Origin: Fusarium oxysporum f. sp. lycopersici 4287
Lineage: Eukaryota; Ascomycota; Sordariomycetes; Hypocreales; Nectriaceae
DNA length: 64,000 nt
Assembly (NCBI RefSeq): GCF_000149955.1
Contig: NC_030986.1
Coordinates: 1,189,148 to 1,253,147, forward strand
Direction of reading: 5' to 3'
Positions within the stretch are counted from its first letter, which is position 1, and each line of letters begins with the position of its first letter. Both the position numbers and the translations under genes were made by a program. The notes below the pieces were generated by a model. The model made no database searches. It was not told the DNA's origin and saw only the letters and a list, made by a program, of their open reading frames with translations. Of this stretch, positions 12,282-24,088 are shown one piece after another.

Positions 12282-15200
12282 TTACGCTTCCGTCTCAAGA
12301 TTTTCCAAAGGCACATAACCCTCCTCTTTCTTAGCTCTTCTCCTACCCAGCGTCTCTCGCACCCAGCCTACAATACCTCTTCCACTCCTCCAGCGAAGGC
12401 CACCACGCTGCTCAGCGGCAGCCTCATCCATCCATCGGGGTCGCTTCCAGAACTTGAGGAAAAGACTGCTGACGACGACACTGACACTACTGCACGCCAT
12501 GGCGAAACCAGCCATCATGGGGTGCATGTGGAAACCTATGGGCAGGAAGAAGCCCATGGCAATTGGCAGACCGATAAGATTGTACATGCACGCCCAGGCA
12601 AGGTTCAGCTTGATGCGACGGAAAATGTAGCGAGTGAGGTCCAGCGCCGCAGGAATAACCATCAGATCAGTTGGGCGCATGAGAACAATATCGGCGGCTT
12701 CCATGGCAACGTCTGTGCCGCTGGCCATGGCGATACCGATATCAGCAGTTGCAAGTGCAGGTGAATCGTTGATGCCGTCGCCAACCATGGCAACGACCTC
12801 GCCTTGTTCTTGAATTTGCTTGATAATCTCTTGCTTCTGGTCGGGGCTCATTCCGGCATAGACATTCTCGGGAGGGATGCCTACAGCCGCAGCAACACTG
12901 AGGGCGGTAGATCGCTGGTCACCAGTAACAATGGCTGTCTTCACACCCAACTTGTGCAGGGCCGAGATGGCAGCAGCTGCACCCTCCTTGATAGAGTCAG
13001 CCAAAGAGAGGTGGCCGCTGTATTTGCCATCGATAGCCACAAAAATGTGGGTGGTACCAGTGGCAGGTCCCTTGTTAGAAGCCTTGGTTGCGCTGGAGTC
13101 GAGTTGTTCTGATGCCTCGATGACATCCTCGGGAACCACAATGCCGTTTTCCTGCAGGTAGGCAACGTTACCGACCAGCGCCCGATAGCGGTTACGGTCA
13201 ACAGCTGATGCAGGTTCGACTAGAGCGTTAATACCCTTGCCAACAGTGACCTTGAACTCGCCGACACTTCCTTCAAGAACACCATCGGCCTCAATATCAA
13301 GCTCTTGTCGAGCTCCTGCGAGGATGGCCTTACCAACGGGATGTTCACTGCCCATCTCAGCAAGACCAACAATAGCCCACCAAAGTCGACGTCGCCACTC
13401 ATTATCATGCCACTCAGACTCGAGGACAGACTCGACAACGCTCATCTTGCCATAGGTGATGGTACCAGTCTTATCGAGGACAATCTGTGTAACCTTGGTA
13501 GTTCTCTCGAGAGCAGCACCACCTTTGATCAGAATGCCGTTCTCAGCACCAACGCCAGTACCAACCATGACGGCAGTAGGTGTAGCTAGACCAAGGGCAC
13601 AAGGGCATGCGAAAACGATGACAGAAATGCAGAGCTTGACGCAGACCATGATCTTACCACCGCTGGAGTCCTGCAAAAAGATTTTAGGTGGGTTCGTAAG
13701 CACATGGCTGAGAACCATCCAGCAAAGGAACGTGCCCAAGCCAAGAATGAGGATAGCAGGAATAAAATAGCCTGCAATAGTATCAGCGAGTCGCTGGATA
13801 GGTGCTCGATTGGTCTGTGCATCTTGAACCAGCTTGACGATTTGGCTGAGTTGAGTGTCACGACCGGCACGAGTGACTCGGAAGTCAACACGACCATCAC
13901 CATTGACGGATCCGCCAATGACGTTATCGCCGGCTCGCTTCTGAACAGGCATCGCTTCACCTGTCACCATGCTCTCATCTACGAAGGTCTCTCCCCGTAC
14001 GAGGACACCATCGGCAGGCACCTTATCACCAGGTCGCAGAATAACGACATCACCAAGCTGGAGAAGCTCAGTAGGAACAAATCGCTCCTCATGAGCTGAA
14101 CCGCCAACTCCTGGCGTCTTGGGAGTAGTTGGGTCCTTACCCCAAGCCTCAGCAGCTTTCTCAGCAGCAATGGGGTCTACGTAGATTGTAGCCATAGAGG
14201 GTGCCAAAGACATGAGCCGAGAAAGAGCCTTGGATGTCTGACCCTTCGCGCTGTTCTCAAGGTAACGACTCAATGTGATGAATGTGATGAGCATAGTGCT
14301 GGTGTCAAAAATGGTGCTTGGCCTGGTGTGAGGAGGCAAAAGTAGAGAAACGGACATTGTCAAAATGCTGAAGAAGAAGGCACAAGACGTTCCGAGAATC
14401 ACAAGAACATCCATTGTTGGTGAGCGGTGCTTGATTGACTTCCATGCTGAAACATAAAAACGCTTTCCAATGCCGAACTGGACTGGTATCGTAAGGACTA
14501 AACAGATAATATCTCCAAGATAGAGGCCGGGAATCAATTCCAACCTGCCAAGATCGAGAGCTGGCGCGCACATAGGCAAGATCATGTTCAGAATGAAGAC
14601 CGGGATTGCAAAAGCCAAGGAGGTCCGGAAAGCCGTCCTCCACTCATTGATCTCTCGTGTCTTTGCGAGTGACTCGAGCTGTGCATTGTTGTCTTGAGTG
14701 TCGGCCACAATGGCGTTGTATCCCCGAGCCTCGACGGCTTCCACGATGGCGCGAAGACCAATAACACCAGGTTGATGAGTGACGGTGAGGCGCGATGAAG
14801 CAAGGCTCACCGAAACTGAATCGACGCTGTGCATGGCCGTCAACTCAGCCTCCAAAGCTTCTGCTGCAGCCGCATCGGGAACACCATAAACTTTGAACTG
14901 TGCCGTGGACGATGACCCGCTTTGATGATCATTGGTTGGTTGTGATGAAAGAACTTCCGCGTCGAAGCCACGGTCGTCGATTATTTCCGCTATTTGCTCA
15001 GGCGAGAGTTTGGTAACATCATGTGTAATAACGGCTCGTTCCGCGAGAAGACTGATATTGAATTTGAGGACGCCTTCTACACCCGTGAATCCACCCTCGA
15101 CAGCTGAAGTGCAAGCACCGCATGTCATGCCCTCAATCGCTACTGTCGTGATGGCGATGTTGCCGGCGTTTTCAGCATCCTTGCCAGATTTGTCAGCCAC

Positions 15201-15929
15201 CACTTTGCCCGAGTCGACAACTGTAGCATCAAAGCCACGGTCTTCGATGATTTCGGCGATTTGTTCGGCAGTGAGAAGGTCGGGATCGTGTTCGATGACA
15301 GCTCTCTCAGAGAGCAATGAGATGCTGAAGCTCTTGACACCAGGAACATCTTTAAAGCCACCTTCAACGGCAGAAGTGCAAGCTCCACAGGTCATGCCCT
15401 CGACGGCGATGGTCGTCGTGATAAAGTCATTGTCGTCTTCGTTATGTGTGAAGCGTCTGGCGACAGGGCTAGGAAGGTCGGTCGAGAGGACTTCGGCATC
15501 GAAGCCTCGGTCTTCGATAATCTCTTTGACTTCGTCGGCGGAGATAACTTGAGGGTTGTGCATGATGACTGCGCGCTCCATAACCAGACTGACTGAAACG
15601 TTTCCAACACCATCGACGCCCTTGAAGCCAGCTTCAACAGCAGAAGTACATGCGCCGCATCTATAGAGGATGCAGGGTCAGTGATATATCCCCGAACATG
15701 TCGCATAAACTTGGCAGGGGCCGCAAAAGCCGAACGAAACTTCATAAATGGGTCCCGGGATGACCGGAGGAAGTTGAGGAAAAGAATAGAACTGTGATCA
15801 AACTCACGTCATGCCGTCCACGCGAAGTGTCGTTGTAGCAAGATGGGCGCCGGCGCCGGGACTCCTCGGAACGGAGAGCGCGACATTATTTGTGTCCTTG
15901 TTAGGGACTTGGATGTAGGCGGGAGCCAT
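12282..15929 (-). CDS. CCC2: Copper-transporting P1B-type ATPase (Ccc2/ATP7 type)
   Basis: Pumps Cu(I) into the secretory pathway to load cuproenzymes such as multicopper ferroxidases and laccases. Exons 15929-15808 and 15660-12282 (1,166 residues); the 147-bp intron splits the first GMT|C metal site. Three heavy-metal-associated domains carry GMTCGACTSAV (Cys about 42/45, 132/135, 221/224). A fourth HMA-like stretch (FKVYGVPDAAAAEA) has no CxxC. Then come the ATPase hallmarks: TGEAMPV (about 608), CPC in the ion-path helix (about 726), DKTGT phosphorylation site (about 768), SEHPVG (about 813), GDGINDSPAL (about 1000), and about eight membrane helices. ATG 15929 gives the usual short leader; an in-frame ATG at 16055 would add 42 residues. 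CPC plus multiple CxxC HMA domains marks copper rather than Zn/Cd. Confidence 0.95.
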
Positions 15930-18326
15930 CACGACGGCTTGTGGCTCGTGAGCCTCGTCTCGAGGATCGTGAATATGTTGCGATCCCAGAAGCCAAGAGA
16001 TTTTGGAGTTGAAGACTGATTGCCAAATGGCGGCGGAAAGCGGGATGAACGGCACTTGTGGTCTTGGGTCTCACTCTCGCGGTTAGACTCGTTTGGTGGT
16101 TGGTTGCTAATAATGGAATGAACGGGTTCTAGTTCAATCGTCCAGCCACGACCATTTTAATTTCGTATAGATTCGACGCAAACAATAAATCGAGCAGCAG
16201 CTCGGCAGAAAGAGAGAAAAGAGATAAAAGAAGAGTTGCAGTGTTCGACAAACAAGGAAATCGGAGGCCAAGATACTGTATCAAGCCTGGACTGGAAGGT
16301 CACAGCTTATGCCAGTTGATAACAAATGCGCCACTAAGACCACGAAGACCAGCTTCAATTGCTGATGTATGTGTGTACGTATGTCGGCTATTTTTGGCGT
16401 TAGTCAGACGAAAGAAGGAGAACGAAATGAATGACCACTTGGGTACGAGAAGAAAGAAGACACCAGGCCAAGAACAAAAGGACATGACATGAGCAAAATT
16501 CCAAAGGACGGCGTCTCGGCGTTTTAACTACGATTCAGGGGAAACACTCACTGCTATTAGCAAGGAAACACCAACAAAACAGTTCGCGAGGCGAGAGGCC
16601 CAACAACCATCACGTCCGGGACGAGTCTTGGCTCAGCGGCTGTTACGGTCAAGTTCCAGTTTGGGGTCTGTTTCCGCTGATATCCAAGACGGTTTGATAC
16701 CTCTCGTTGGTGGATTTAATACAAAGATGCGACTGCTGGAGCACCAGATTTCTTGCTTGCAGGGATGTTTCACTAGAGACTCAGAAATTCCCAAACGAGG
16801 CCCAGGGTTTTTCTTTGAACAATGGAGATGAATAGGGAGCTTGGGGCCGGAAAATGCTGAGACCTGAGACAAGGGGACTCCGCTAGTAAAGAAAACCTGG
16901 TCGATTGGCCGCAAACTGTTAGTGAGCAGTGACGGGTGCTCAGACAGTTCAAAGAAGTCTGTGAATGGTTGTGAAAGAGTGAGCAGTGAGATCAGTGCAA
17001 CCATAGCCACAAGGCGAAGGCCGCTGATGTTTATACCTCATCACTACATATTCCTGTCCCTCCTTTATCTCTCAGTCACAAGGTGACCAAAGTTCTGCAA
17101 TGGCTCACTTTCAGCTGGCCTTTTATGGCGCCATATCTTGTCCTGAAAGGCGCAAGTGTCGATCATTCAGGTTGCAACCATTCAGCACCCTGACTGTCCA
17201 ACCAGCTTTTACCCTTCATGAACTATCGGAACTAGACGCACCGACCTCTCTTTGGGAAGACTTCAGCTTGGCTTAGAACTGAACGTGAGTTTAATCTTCA
17301 ATTTCCTGTCATTGTCGATCGCAACTCTGCCGTGAACCTCTAGTCGACTGTCACCAATCATCATGTGCCTTTTGAAATAGTAATGTCTTACTACATGTAA
17401 GACGCAATAGAGTCCAATTGTGAGGTCTTTCAGGTGGATGTTCCAGGTTCCGGCAATTGATGCCGACGTGTCGCGTGTAAGGCTACAGCTGCACATGCAG
17501 TCAGCATACCTTTACCTTACAGCCCATCAGCAGTACGAACGCTAGACTCGTTGTCACTTGTAGCCGAACTTAATAAACTACCAAGAGAGCATAGGCAAGT
17601 CCAGCAGTGGCTGAGTTATCTTACATGTGGTGGCTTCTTGTCGGTTTCCTTGGCGATAGACGGGTTGAATTAAGTTTGTACATGATTTACACGGCCATTG
17701 ACATACCCGAACACTTCATCGAGTATCGTTTGGCTGTCTTTTGAGAAAGCGTCTTCTGGTCGTAGTTTGCATTGGCACCAAGGCGAATAAATTGGGAATC
17801 GTTGGTTACATAGAATCCAGTATAGTACACACGAGCCACGACATGAACATAACTGGCAGTGTCGAGTTCCGACATCAAAATCTAAGACAGTTTCTTGAGT
17901 GGCTCATACAACATCAGAAATGAAGTACAGGCCGAAGAATTCCAAGTCAAGATTGAAGACCGCATTCTTCTGTCACATATATATTAGTATAGGGTAGCCG
18001 ACTTCACATTGAAGACCCCATGCTTAATTCGACCCCACATCCCATTGAGCCCCGCGCCCACCATACGCTGCCTGCTTAGCGCTCCAGCCTCACCTTGAAC
18101 TAAGCTCCGATGCTCCATCTTGAACTTCATCGACATACCACTTGCACAAGCTGCGACCGTCAACATAGAGTATTTCTTGGGCCCGAGCCCCAATTTGAGG
18201 GTATAATAGAGCACAGGAACTTACGGACTTTCACTACAGTCACTACCGTCAGCTTCTCTCCGTGCTGTGACGCACTTGATATCCGTCATCTATCCGCTGA
18301 GGCTGTAGCCTCAACCATAACACATC
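15930..18326. other. Intergenic, divergent promoters of CCC2 and CSN7
   Basis: 2.4 kb; frames up to about 125 codons (16633-17010, minus) show no family features and I do not support them. No RNA gene found. Confidence 0.55.
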
Positions 18327-19207
18327 ATGGAGCAGACGAAGGCTCTTAACGCGCTGGAGGTATGCATATCTAGAATAACACTATGGAAACAGACTAACAA
18401 CTATAATAGCCATTCATCGCTCTCTCCAAATCAGCTACATCTCCTCGTGCAGCTGCCGATCTCGTCACCAGAGCTACATCAGCACCAAACACATTTCTAT
18501 TCAGCGATCTCCTCCAAACACCCGCCATCCAAAACCTCGCCGACTCAGAGTTCGCTTCGCATCTCAAACTTCTCCAGATCTTCTCCTATGGAACATACTC
18601 TTCATACAAAACGACAGAAGGCCTACCAGCGCTTGCCGACGTACAGGCAACCAAGCTACGGCAGCTATCGCTTCTATCACTGGTCCGAGATCGACAGAAC
18701 CTCTCCTATGCTGCGCTACAGGAAGCCCTGGATCTACCTGGAGCACGCGAGGTCGAGACATTGGTAATTTCCGCGGTTTACGCTGGTCTACTTCATGCCA
18801 CGCTTGACCCAGCTCGTGCAGTCGTGCAGGTCTCCAGTGTTGCGCCTCTACGTGATCTCGCCCCCGGAGCGATACCTGAGATGGCCACTGCTCTGAAGAA
18901 ATGGTCTGACCGCTGCACCACCACCCTCGATGGCCTCGATCTTCAGATCAAGGAGATCCGAACAATAGCCGCAGCTCGACAGCGTGAGCAGCGCTTGGCG
19001 GATGAGAAGTTACAGCGGTTGATGAACGAACAACAAGAGGGAATCGGACCACGCAAGTACGATCTGCCAAATATGACAAGGGACCTGGGTAGACGGGGGT
19101 TTAACAAGCGATCGGTTATGGATACAGGTAACTTGGTGGACAACGACAGCATGGATGTCGATGAGGCGGAGGAGGAGAAGAAACGAGCAAACAAGCGCAA
19201 GCTGTGA
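18327..19207 (+). CDS. csn7: COP9 signalosome subunit 7 (PCI domain)
   Basis: Subunit of the COP9 signalosome, which removes Nedd8 from cullin-RING ligases; in filamentous fungi the complex affects development and secondary metabolism. Exons 18327-18359 and 18410-19207 (276 residues); the 50-bp intron (GTATGC, CTAAC branch site, TAG) joins NALE to PFIALSKSATSP. Helical repeats lead into a PCI winged-helix region (about residues 60-165; LRQLSLLSLVRDRQNLSYAAL, then LVISAVYAGLLHATLDP). A C-terminal coiled coil (KEIRTIAAARQREQRLADEK) and a basic tail (KKRANKRKL) follow. Subunit 7 is chosen over other PCI proteins by length and by this central segment. Convergent with the Rax1-like gene (485 bp apart). 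Confidence 0.88.
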
Positions 19208-19692
19208 AGATAGTACCCCTCTTTCGAGCCAGGAGAACCAAAAGTCAAGCTCGCAAAACATGTATCACGAAGAATCATGACATAATAGACGATACGACGC
19301 CTTTTTATTAGCCCTACATCCGTACAAAATGCCGCCCTGAGACTTGTACTAGTTCTAATGACCTGATAAGGTCATAAATAAGAAGGAAAAACGCATGGTC
19401 GGAAATGATTCAAGATCATGTTCCAGACCGGGAATAGCTAAATTACAAAGAAGACCTGGTTGATAAACCGTAGATTTCCGTACGCCAGCCTCCAGAAAGC
19501 AACGCCCGAGCTCAATCGAGAGACTGGGATAGTATTGCTGCTTAATCAAGGCCCCTGATCATTACAGTCGTGAGTATTGATATGATGTCCAAAGAGATTC
19601 TCGCGGAGATGGCTTTTTCTTTTAATGGGAATTTGAAAGGCCAGTAATGGCCGGCATTAGTGACCGCGATTGAATGTGAAAAGAATAGTTGC
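19208..19692. other. Intergenic, convergent 3' ends
   Basis: 3' flanks of CSN7 and the Rax1-like gene; no further feature seen. Confidence 0.6.
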
Positions 19693-20883
19693 TTAGAGAC
19701 GCTTTCCTGGAACAAGGATGAAGAGAACACAGAGTGCAGCATCGATGAGAACAGTCACTGCGAGGACCATGATAGCACGCTTGGCGATGAGCTTGCGAAC
19801 GTAGGGTTCACGAATGCGAGAGAAGTTGAAGGGGGTGTACTCGCTGTAACCAACCAGGGCCATGATAGGGTCCAGAGAGTATTGGTAAGACGCAAGGAAA
19901 TAAACACCGACGGTGAATGGAAGGATGAGCTATTGAGAGTCAGCAAGTTTTCGAGAGCTGGCTTGAGTGAGAACTTACCCAGCATCTAGTTGCACGAGAG
20001 TAGTCAAGGAAAATGAGAACGAACGCAGCCCAAAGGGCGGCAAACATGGCAATAAGACCAAGGATAAGTCGCATGATGAGAGTAGGTGGGATAAGGTTGC
20101 CAAGAGCCTTCATTCGAAGGAAGCCTGGGAAAGCATCTCGCTCCATAGCCTGGAAGACATAGTCCTTGGCAACATCGAATACCTCGGGATCGTCACGGCC
20201 GTACTCCTCAATTGCAGTAGTAACTTCTGCGGTGATAGAACCTGGGAGGGTGATTTCTCGCTCAGCTCCAGGAAGAAGGAAAGTGTAGAGGATTTTCTCA
20301 GCTGAGGCTCGGATATCCTGTCGCGCAACGGTATGAGCGGGCGAGTTGGATTCGGTTGTGACTTCGTGAGAGTTGCTGAACTGAGGACTGGGTCTAACAG
20401 GCGCAGAGGCACTCTGAGGTGAGTCATGACTTTGGTCCTCTCTAAGGAATGCAGACATTTGCGCATCTTGGTTCTTCTCCTTCTCAGTCGCATACATGGA
20501 CGGACCTGCCGTTCTAGGTTCCAAGTCGCCAATATTCTCGAGGATGGCTGAAGATCGTTTTGATTGAGCTTCGGGAGTACCAATAAGGACGGATCGTCGA
20601 AGTTCGCGAACATAATGTCGGCAGAGCGACATGTGCTGAGCAACATCGAGCCTGGCCATGTCAGCCAAACTCTCTGGAAAGTCAATCCTGCATGAACCTA
20701 CCAGAAGTCGAGATAATCCACTGAGCGTTGTTGATCGCGCATGTAGATATAGAACGAGAAAAGGTCAACGGGAGGGAGAGTGCGACGACTCAAGACCTCA
20801 AAGAGCGTAGGCAGTCGATTTCTCGTCATGTCTGGCTGAGGCGACGGCGATGCCATCGTGGTAACAGGTTCGTGTTCGGCCAT
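19693..20883 (-). CDS. RAX1: Rax1-like RGS-domain membrane protein
   Basis: Yeast Rax1 marks cell poles for bud-site selection with Rax2; in filamentous fungi such proteins are one of several RGS types and may influence polarity and G-protein signalling. Exons 20883-20702, 20651-19979 and 19929-19693 (363 residues). The first intron (50 bp) joins VDYLDFW to LDVAQHMSLC inside the RGS domain; the second (49 bp) joins SRATRCW to LILPFTVGVYF. RGS helices cover about residues 18-190 with a Ser/Pro-rich insert. Three C-terminal membrane segments follow (PPTLIMRLILGLIAMFAALW, LPFTVGVYFLASYQ, IMVLAVTVLIDAALCVLFIL). RGS followed by three TM helices is the Rax1 layout. An apparent methionine within the first intron is not the start. 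Confidence 0.87.
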
Positions 20884-21463
20884 GTCGGACGAACGTATTA
20901 TACTTGTCGATAAGGTGAGAGTGAATGTTAAAATGAAAGAGGCGTTTCTGGCGCGCGCGGAGCAACTGCCCGGAAGCTTTATGGAAGGGTCCGTGTACGC
21001 GAAGTTCCCCTGGATTACGACCGATGACAGGCCGCCAAGTCTTGTCCAAACAACCGCACACTCTCCTAAGCAAAACAGTCCCTAAATGAGAGAAATGAGA
21101 CGCTTATGCGCAAAGGATGGCGATATTTGCGGTGCCTTGAAATCAATTGCCCCAAGCTGGAATGATGGAATCGTTATGCAGCAACGGCCAAGATTTGATG
21201 CAATGCTTGCTTCACGGTAAACACCACTGGAGGACAATACGACGCCTCTAGCCCATCTGGGTTAGTTGATTTTCCGAGCTGTGAATCGACCTGACCATCA
21301 CGTGAGAGCCTGGCGGGTCATCAGGGCTGCGCTCTAATTGGCTCGCCAGGCCCACAGAGTGCCTGCCGATTTCGAGGGCTACGCACAAAGATTTTTGGCA
21401 ATTACTACTCCAGCTACTTCATCACACCTTCCTAACGACCAATCTCGAAGAGACGAGCCGCAG
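20884..21463. other. Shared promoter region of the Rax1-like gene and RPL31
   Basis: Divergent upstream region of about 0.6 kb; its right end is probably the RPL31 5' leader. No gene seen. Confidence 0.55.
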
Positions 21464-21580
21464 GTACGACCAATACTCCCTCCTCCCTCGAAGTCCTTTT
21501 CCTCTCAAGAGACTACGAGCACGAGCGACTCATTCTTTTATCAACTTCGTCGACCGAAGGACTAACCCTCACATTTCCAG
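21464..21580 (+). other. Probable intron in the RPL31 5' untranslated region
   Basis: A GTACGA donor at 21464 and a GACTAACCCTCACATTTCCAG branch/acceptor ending at 21580, two bases before the start codon, form a good 117-bp intron. 5'-UTR introns next to the ATG are common in fungal ribosomal protein genes. Inferred from splice signals only. Confidence 0.6.
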
Positions 21581-21582
21581 CC

Positions 21583-22123
21583 ATGTCGTCCAAGAAGCCC
21601 TCCGGCAAGACTCAGCGCTCCGCCATCGCGGATGTCGTCGCCCGCGAGTACACCATCCACATGCACAAGCGAGTACGTTGCTTCGCCAAAGAATAGCTCG
21701 AGAACCGGAGCTTGAAATATCTGGATTAAATGCTAATGGGTAAAAGCTCCATGGTGTCACCTTCAAGAAGAGGGCTCCCCGTGCTATCAAGGAGATCAAG
21801 GCCTTTGCCACCAAGTCTATGGTACGACTATCCATCCCAAGAGCCTTATACCGAATGCGAAGCAATCGCAGAGGGCAAAGTTGTCATTTTCGAATCACAT
21901 GTGCTAACCTCTATGACAGGGTACCTCTGATGTCCGCATCGACCCCCAGCTCAACAAGAAGGTCTGGGAGCAGGGTATCAAGGGTGTTGACTACCGACTC
22001 CGAGTGCGAATTTCCCGACGACGAAACGACGAGGAGGGTGCCAAGGAGAAGCTGTACAGCTACGTCCAGGCTGTGAACGTCAAGAACCCCAAGGGTCTTG
22101 CCACAGTCGTTGTTGAGGAATAA
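21583..22123 (+). CDS. RPL31: 60S ribosomal protein L31 (eL31)
   Basis: Structural protein of the large ribosomal subunit near the exit tunnel. Exons 21583-21672, 21747-21821 and 21920-22123 give 122 residues (yeast 113). Both introns (74 and 98 bp) are phase 0. The protein begins MSSKKPSGKTQRSAIADVVA, with eL31 signatures REYTIHMHKR|LHGVTFKKRAPRAIKEI and GTSDVRIDPQLNKKVWEQGI, and ends KGLATVVVEE. Length and the whole reading frame match the family, so the call is firm. Confidence 0.97.
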
Positions 22124-22555
22124 ATATAAAAAGTTTCTCTTGGGACAGGTTCTATGGTGGCATGGCATTTGGAGTTGCATTCGGCATTCTGGCTTTTGAC
22201 GCTGAATATACACAGAGGGAAAAAATGTGATCAAAGCTTGAAGTCAACACAAACGACAATCGGTGCCTCGGCGTGAAGTGGTCTATGGACAAGGCTTTTT
22301 TTATGAAGGCGAAAATAATCATTTACGTTCTGACGTGATGATGCGAATGTTATGAGTCGTCGATTAGAGGGTCTGCTATCGACAATGGTGTACATGTTTC
22401 TGACCCTATCAAAATGCCCTGCCTTCGCTGTTAACCCAGCTGTGGAAATGCCATGCAATCCTGTAACCTAACAAGTCATCAAACCAAATTCCGTACACCT
22501 GGTACTCCTGTTCCTTTATACAATTATCAAAGCACCAACCCCTAGTAAAACCTAA
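22124..22555. other. Intergenic, convergent 3' ends of RPL31 and UBC11
   Basis: About 430 bp of 3' flanks; nothing else seen. Confidence 0.6.
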
Positions 22556-23203
22556 TTACTCGTCCTCAACATCCCTGTGGCGTGCCAGGACCTTCTTCTT
22601 GAACTCCTCAGTGTCCTTGTCCCACAGCTCGGCAGCCTCACCGTTGAGGGGTGAAGCACTGAGTATTCGTTAGTGACATGGTTATGGTCCAGGTTGAATT
22701 GTGTACGTACTTGTTGGGCTCGCCAAGCAAGCTTTGAAGGCTCAGCAGAACAGTTTGAATGTTGTAAGCAGCGGTCCACTTGTCCTTGAGAATGTCCAAG
22801 CAAATGCGGCCGGAGAAGTCGACATTAGGATGATAAATGGGTGTCTTGAAGAGCACCGTAGGAGCGGCGTAGGGGTAGTTTGAGGGGAATGCAAAGCTGA
22901 GCTTGAAGGTCAAGCCAGCGTAGGGAGTATCGTCGGGGCCCTCAATGGTGGCAGTCCAAGAGAGGAGGTTTCCATCCGCACCGGGGAAGGCAGAGACGCC
23001 GGGAGCGGGCGACGTCATGAGTTGCATCAACTCGGTCTGCAGTCTGTCTAGAGTCAGCATCCGTAGCGACCATAATGTCTCGGGACGAGTATTCACCTCT
23101 TGGTTGTGCTCTGAGAGTCAGGGCCCTTGTGACCAGAGTTAAGCTTGGCGGCCTGGACACTGCCGGGAGCTGAGTTTTGGCTATCCTCCATGTTGTATTC
23201 CAT
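22556..23203 (-). CDS. ubc11: Ubiquitin-conjugating enzyme E2 C (Ubc11/UbcH10 type)
   Basis: E2 that with the anaphase-promoting complex ubiquitinates cyclin B and securin. Exons 23203-23097, 23043-22711 and 22658-22556 (180 residues); introns of 53 and 52 bp. The N-terminal extension (about 36 residues) precedes the UBC fold. The HPN tripeptide and catalytic Cys117 lie in [42 protein letters not shown] follows. The match of [20 protein letters not shown] and the C-terminal [11 protein letters not shown] favours E2 C over UbcD/UbcE types. Start at the first of two close in-frame methionines (MEYNMEDS). The APC/C RING subunit gene lies about 8 kb away. Confidence 0.92.
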
Positions 23204-24088
23204 TGTGGGATGCTGATGCTGATGTTGTTTCCTCTAGTATAACTGAGTATGAACAAATGCCGACAACCAAGAAAGCAACAGAAGAGAAGATGCGTTTATA
23301 GGTTGCTAGGGAGCGGTAAGGAATTGTTTATGTACAGACAACAATTCCGCAAGTGGAAAGAGGTGAAGATGGACGAATGCAGGGGCGATTGAGGGAGACA
23401 AAAAGACGTTGGCAGTGGCGTACGCGGGAAGGGATGAATGCGAATAGAAAGAAAGGGTTCTGAGTTGTCTTTAAACGTGAGACGATGCGCAATAGATGGT
23501 TTTGGATTGCGACAGAATTGAATAAAGGGAAGGGCAATGATTTCTCAAGATCAAAGGCTCCAACTGTTTACCGCAGCAACCAGCGCGACTAGGGTCCAGG
23601 TGAATGAAACACCACAGCCAATGGTATCCAATACAAGGCAGCAGCGCTGAAACTGTAGGGCATGCTTGTGCTGTGAGAGGATGCACAGGGCGCTAAGTGA
23701 CGCTATCTTTAGGGAGCCCGGGTCGGGGTCTCACAGCAACAAAAAACACTTTACGCGGTGAATAGACGCGGATCAACGCGTGCAACTTTCTTGAGTTGTA
23801 ACACCAGGACAATATCCTCAACTGAACGATTGGTTATTGTTGAACAAGAATATTAGCAACACAATTCAAACACTATCATAAAGCTACCTACCTTTACACC
23901 ATGGTAAGTAGAACATTCCTTATTTAGCCCTTATCAATAGCGTCTATCAAGCTTTTCTCCAGTGACAGATCGTCAGTATCAACGAGATTGTGAATGATTC
24001 ACAGCCATACCTAGTCACAGTTACTCAATCTGCTGTGAATCTCGATCTTGTATGGCTTCATTAGAGTTCTCATCACTAACACAAACCA
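23204..24088. other. Divergent promoter region of UBC11 and CHK1, with possible CHK1 5' exons
   Basis: Contains an ATG at 23901 directly followed by a strong donor (GTAAGT) and, downstream, acceptor/donor pairs that could splice into the CHK1 frame (see the CHK1 entry). No independent gene seen. Confidence 0.5.

Noticed and set aside
14932..15552. 206-codon plus-strand frame
   Set aside because: It is the antisense shadow of the repeated HMA domains of the copper ATPase; no own splice or family signals.
16633..17010. 125-codon minus-strand frame between CCC2 and CSN7
   Set aside because: No motif and no neighbouring exons; treated as chance.
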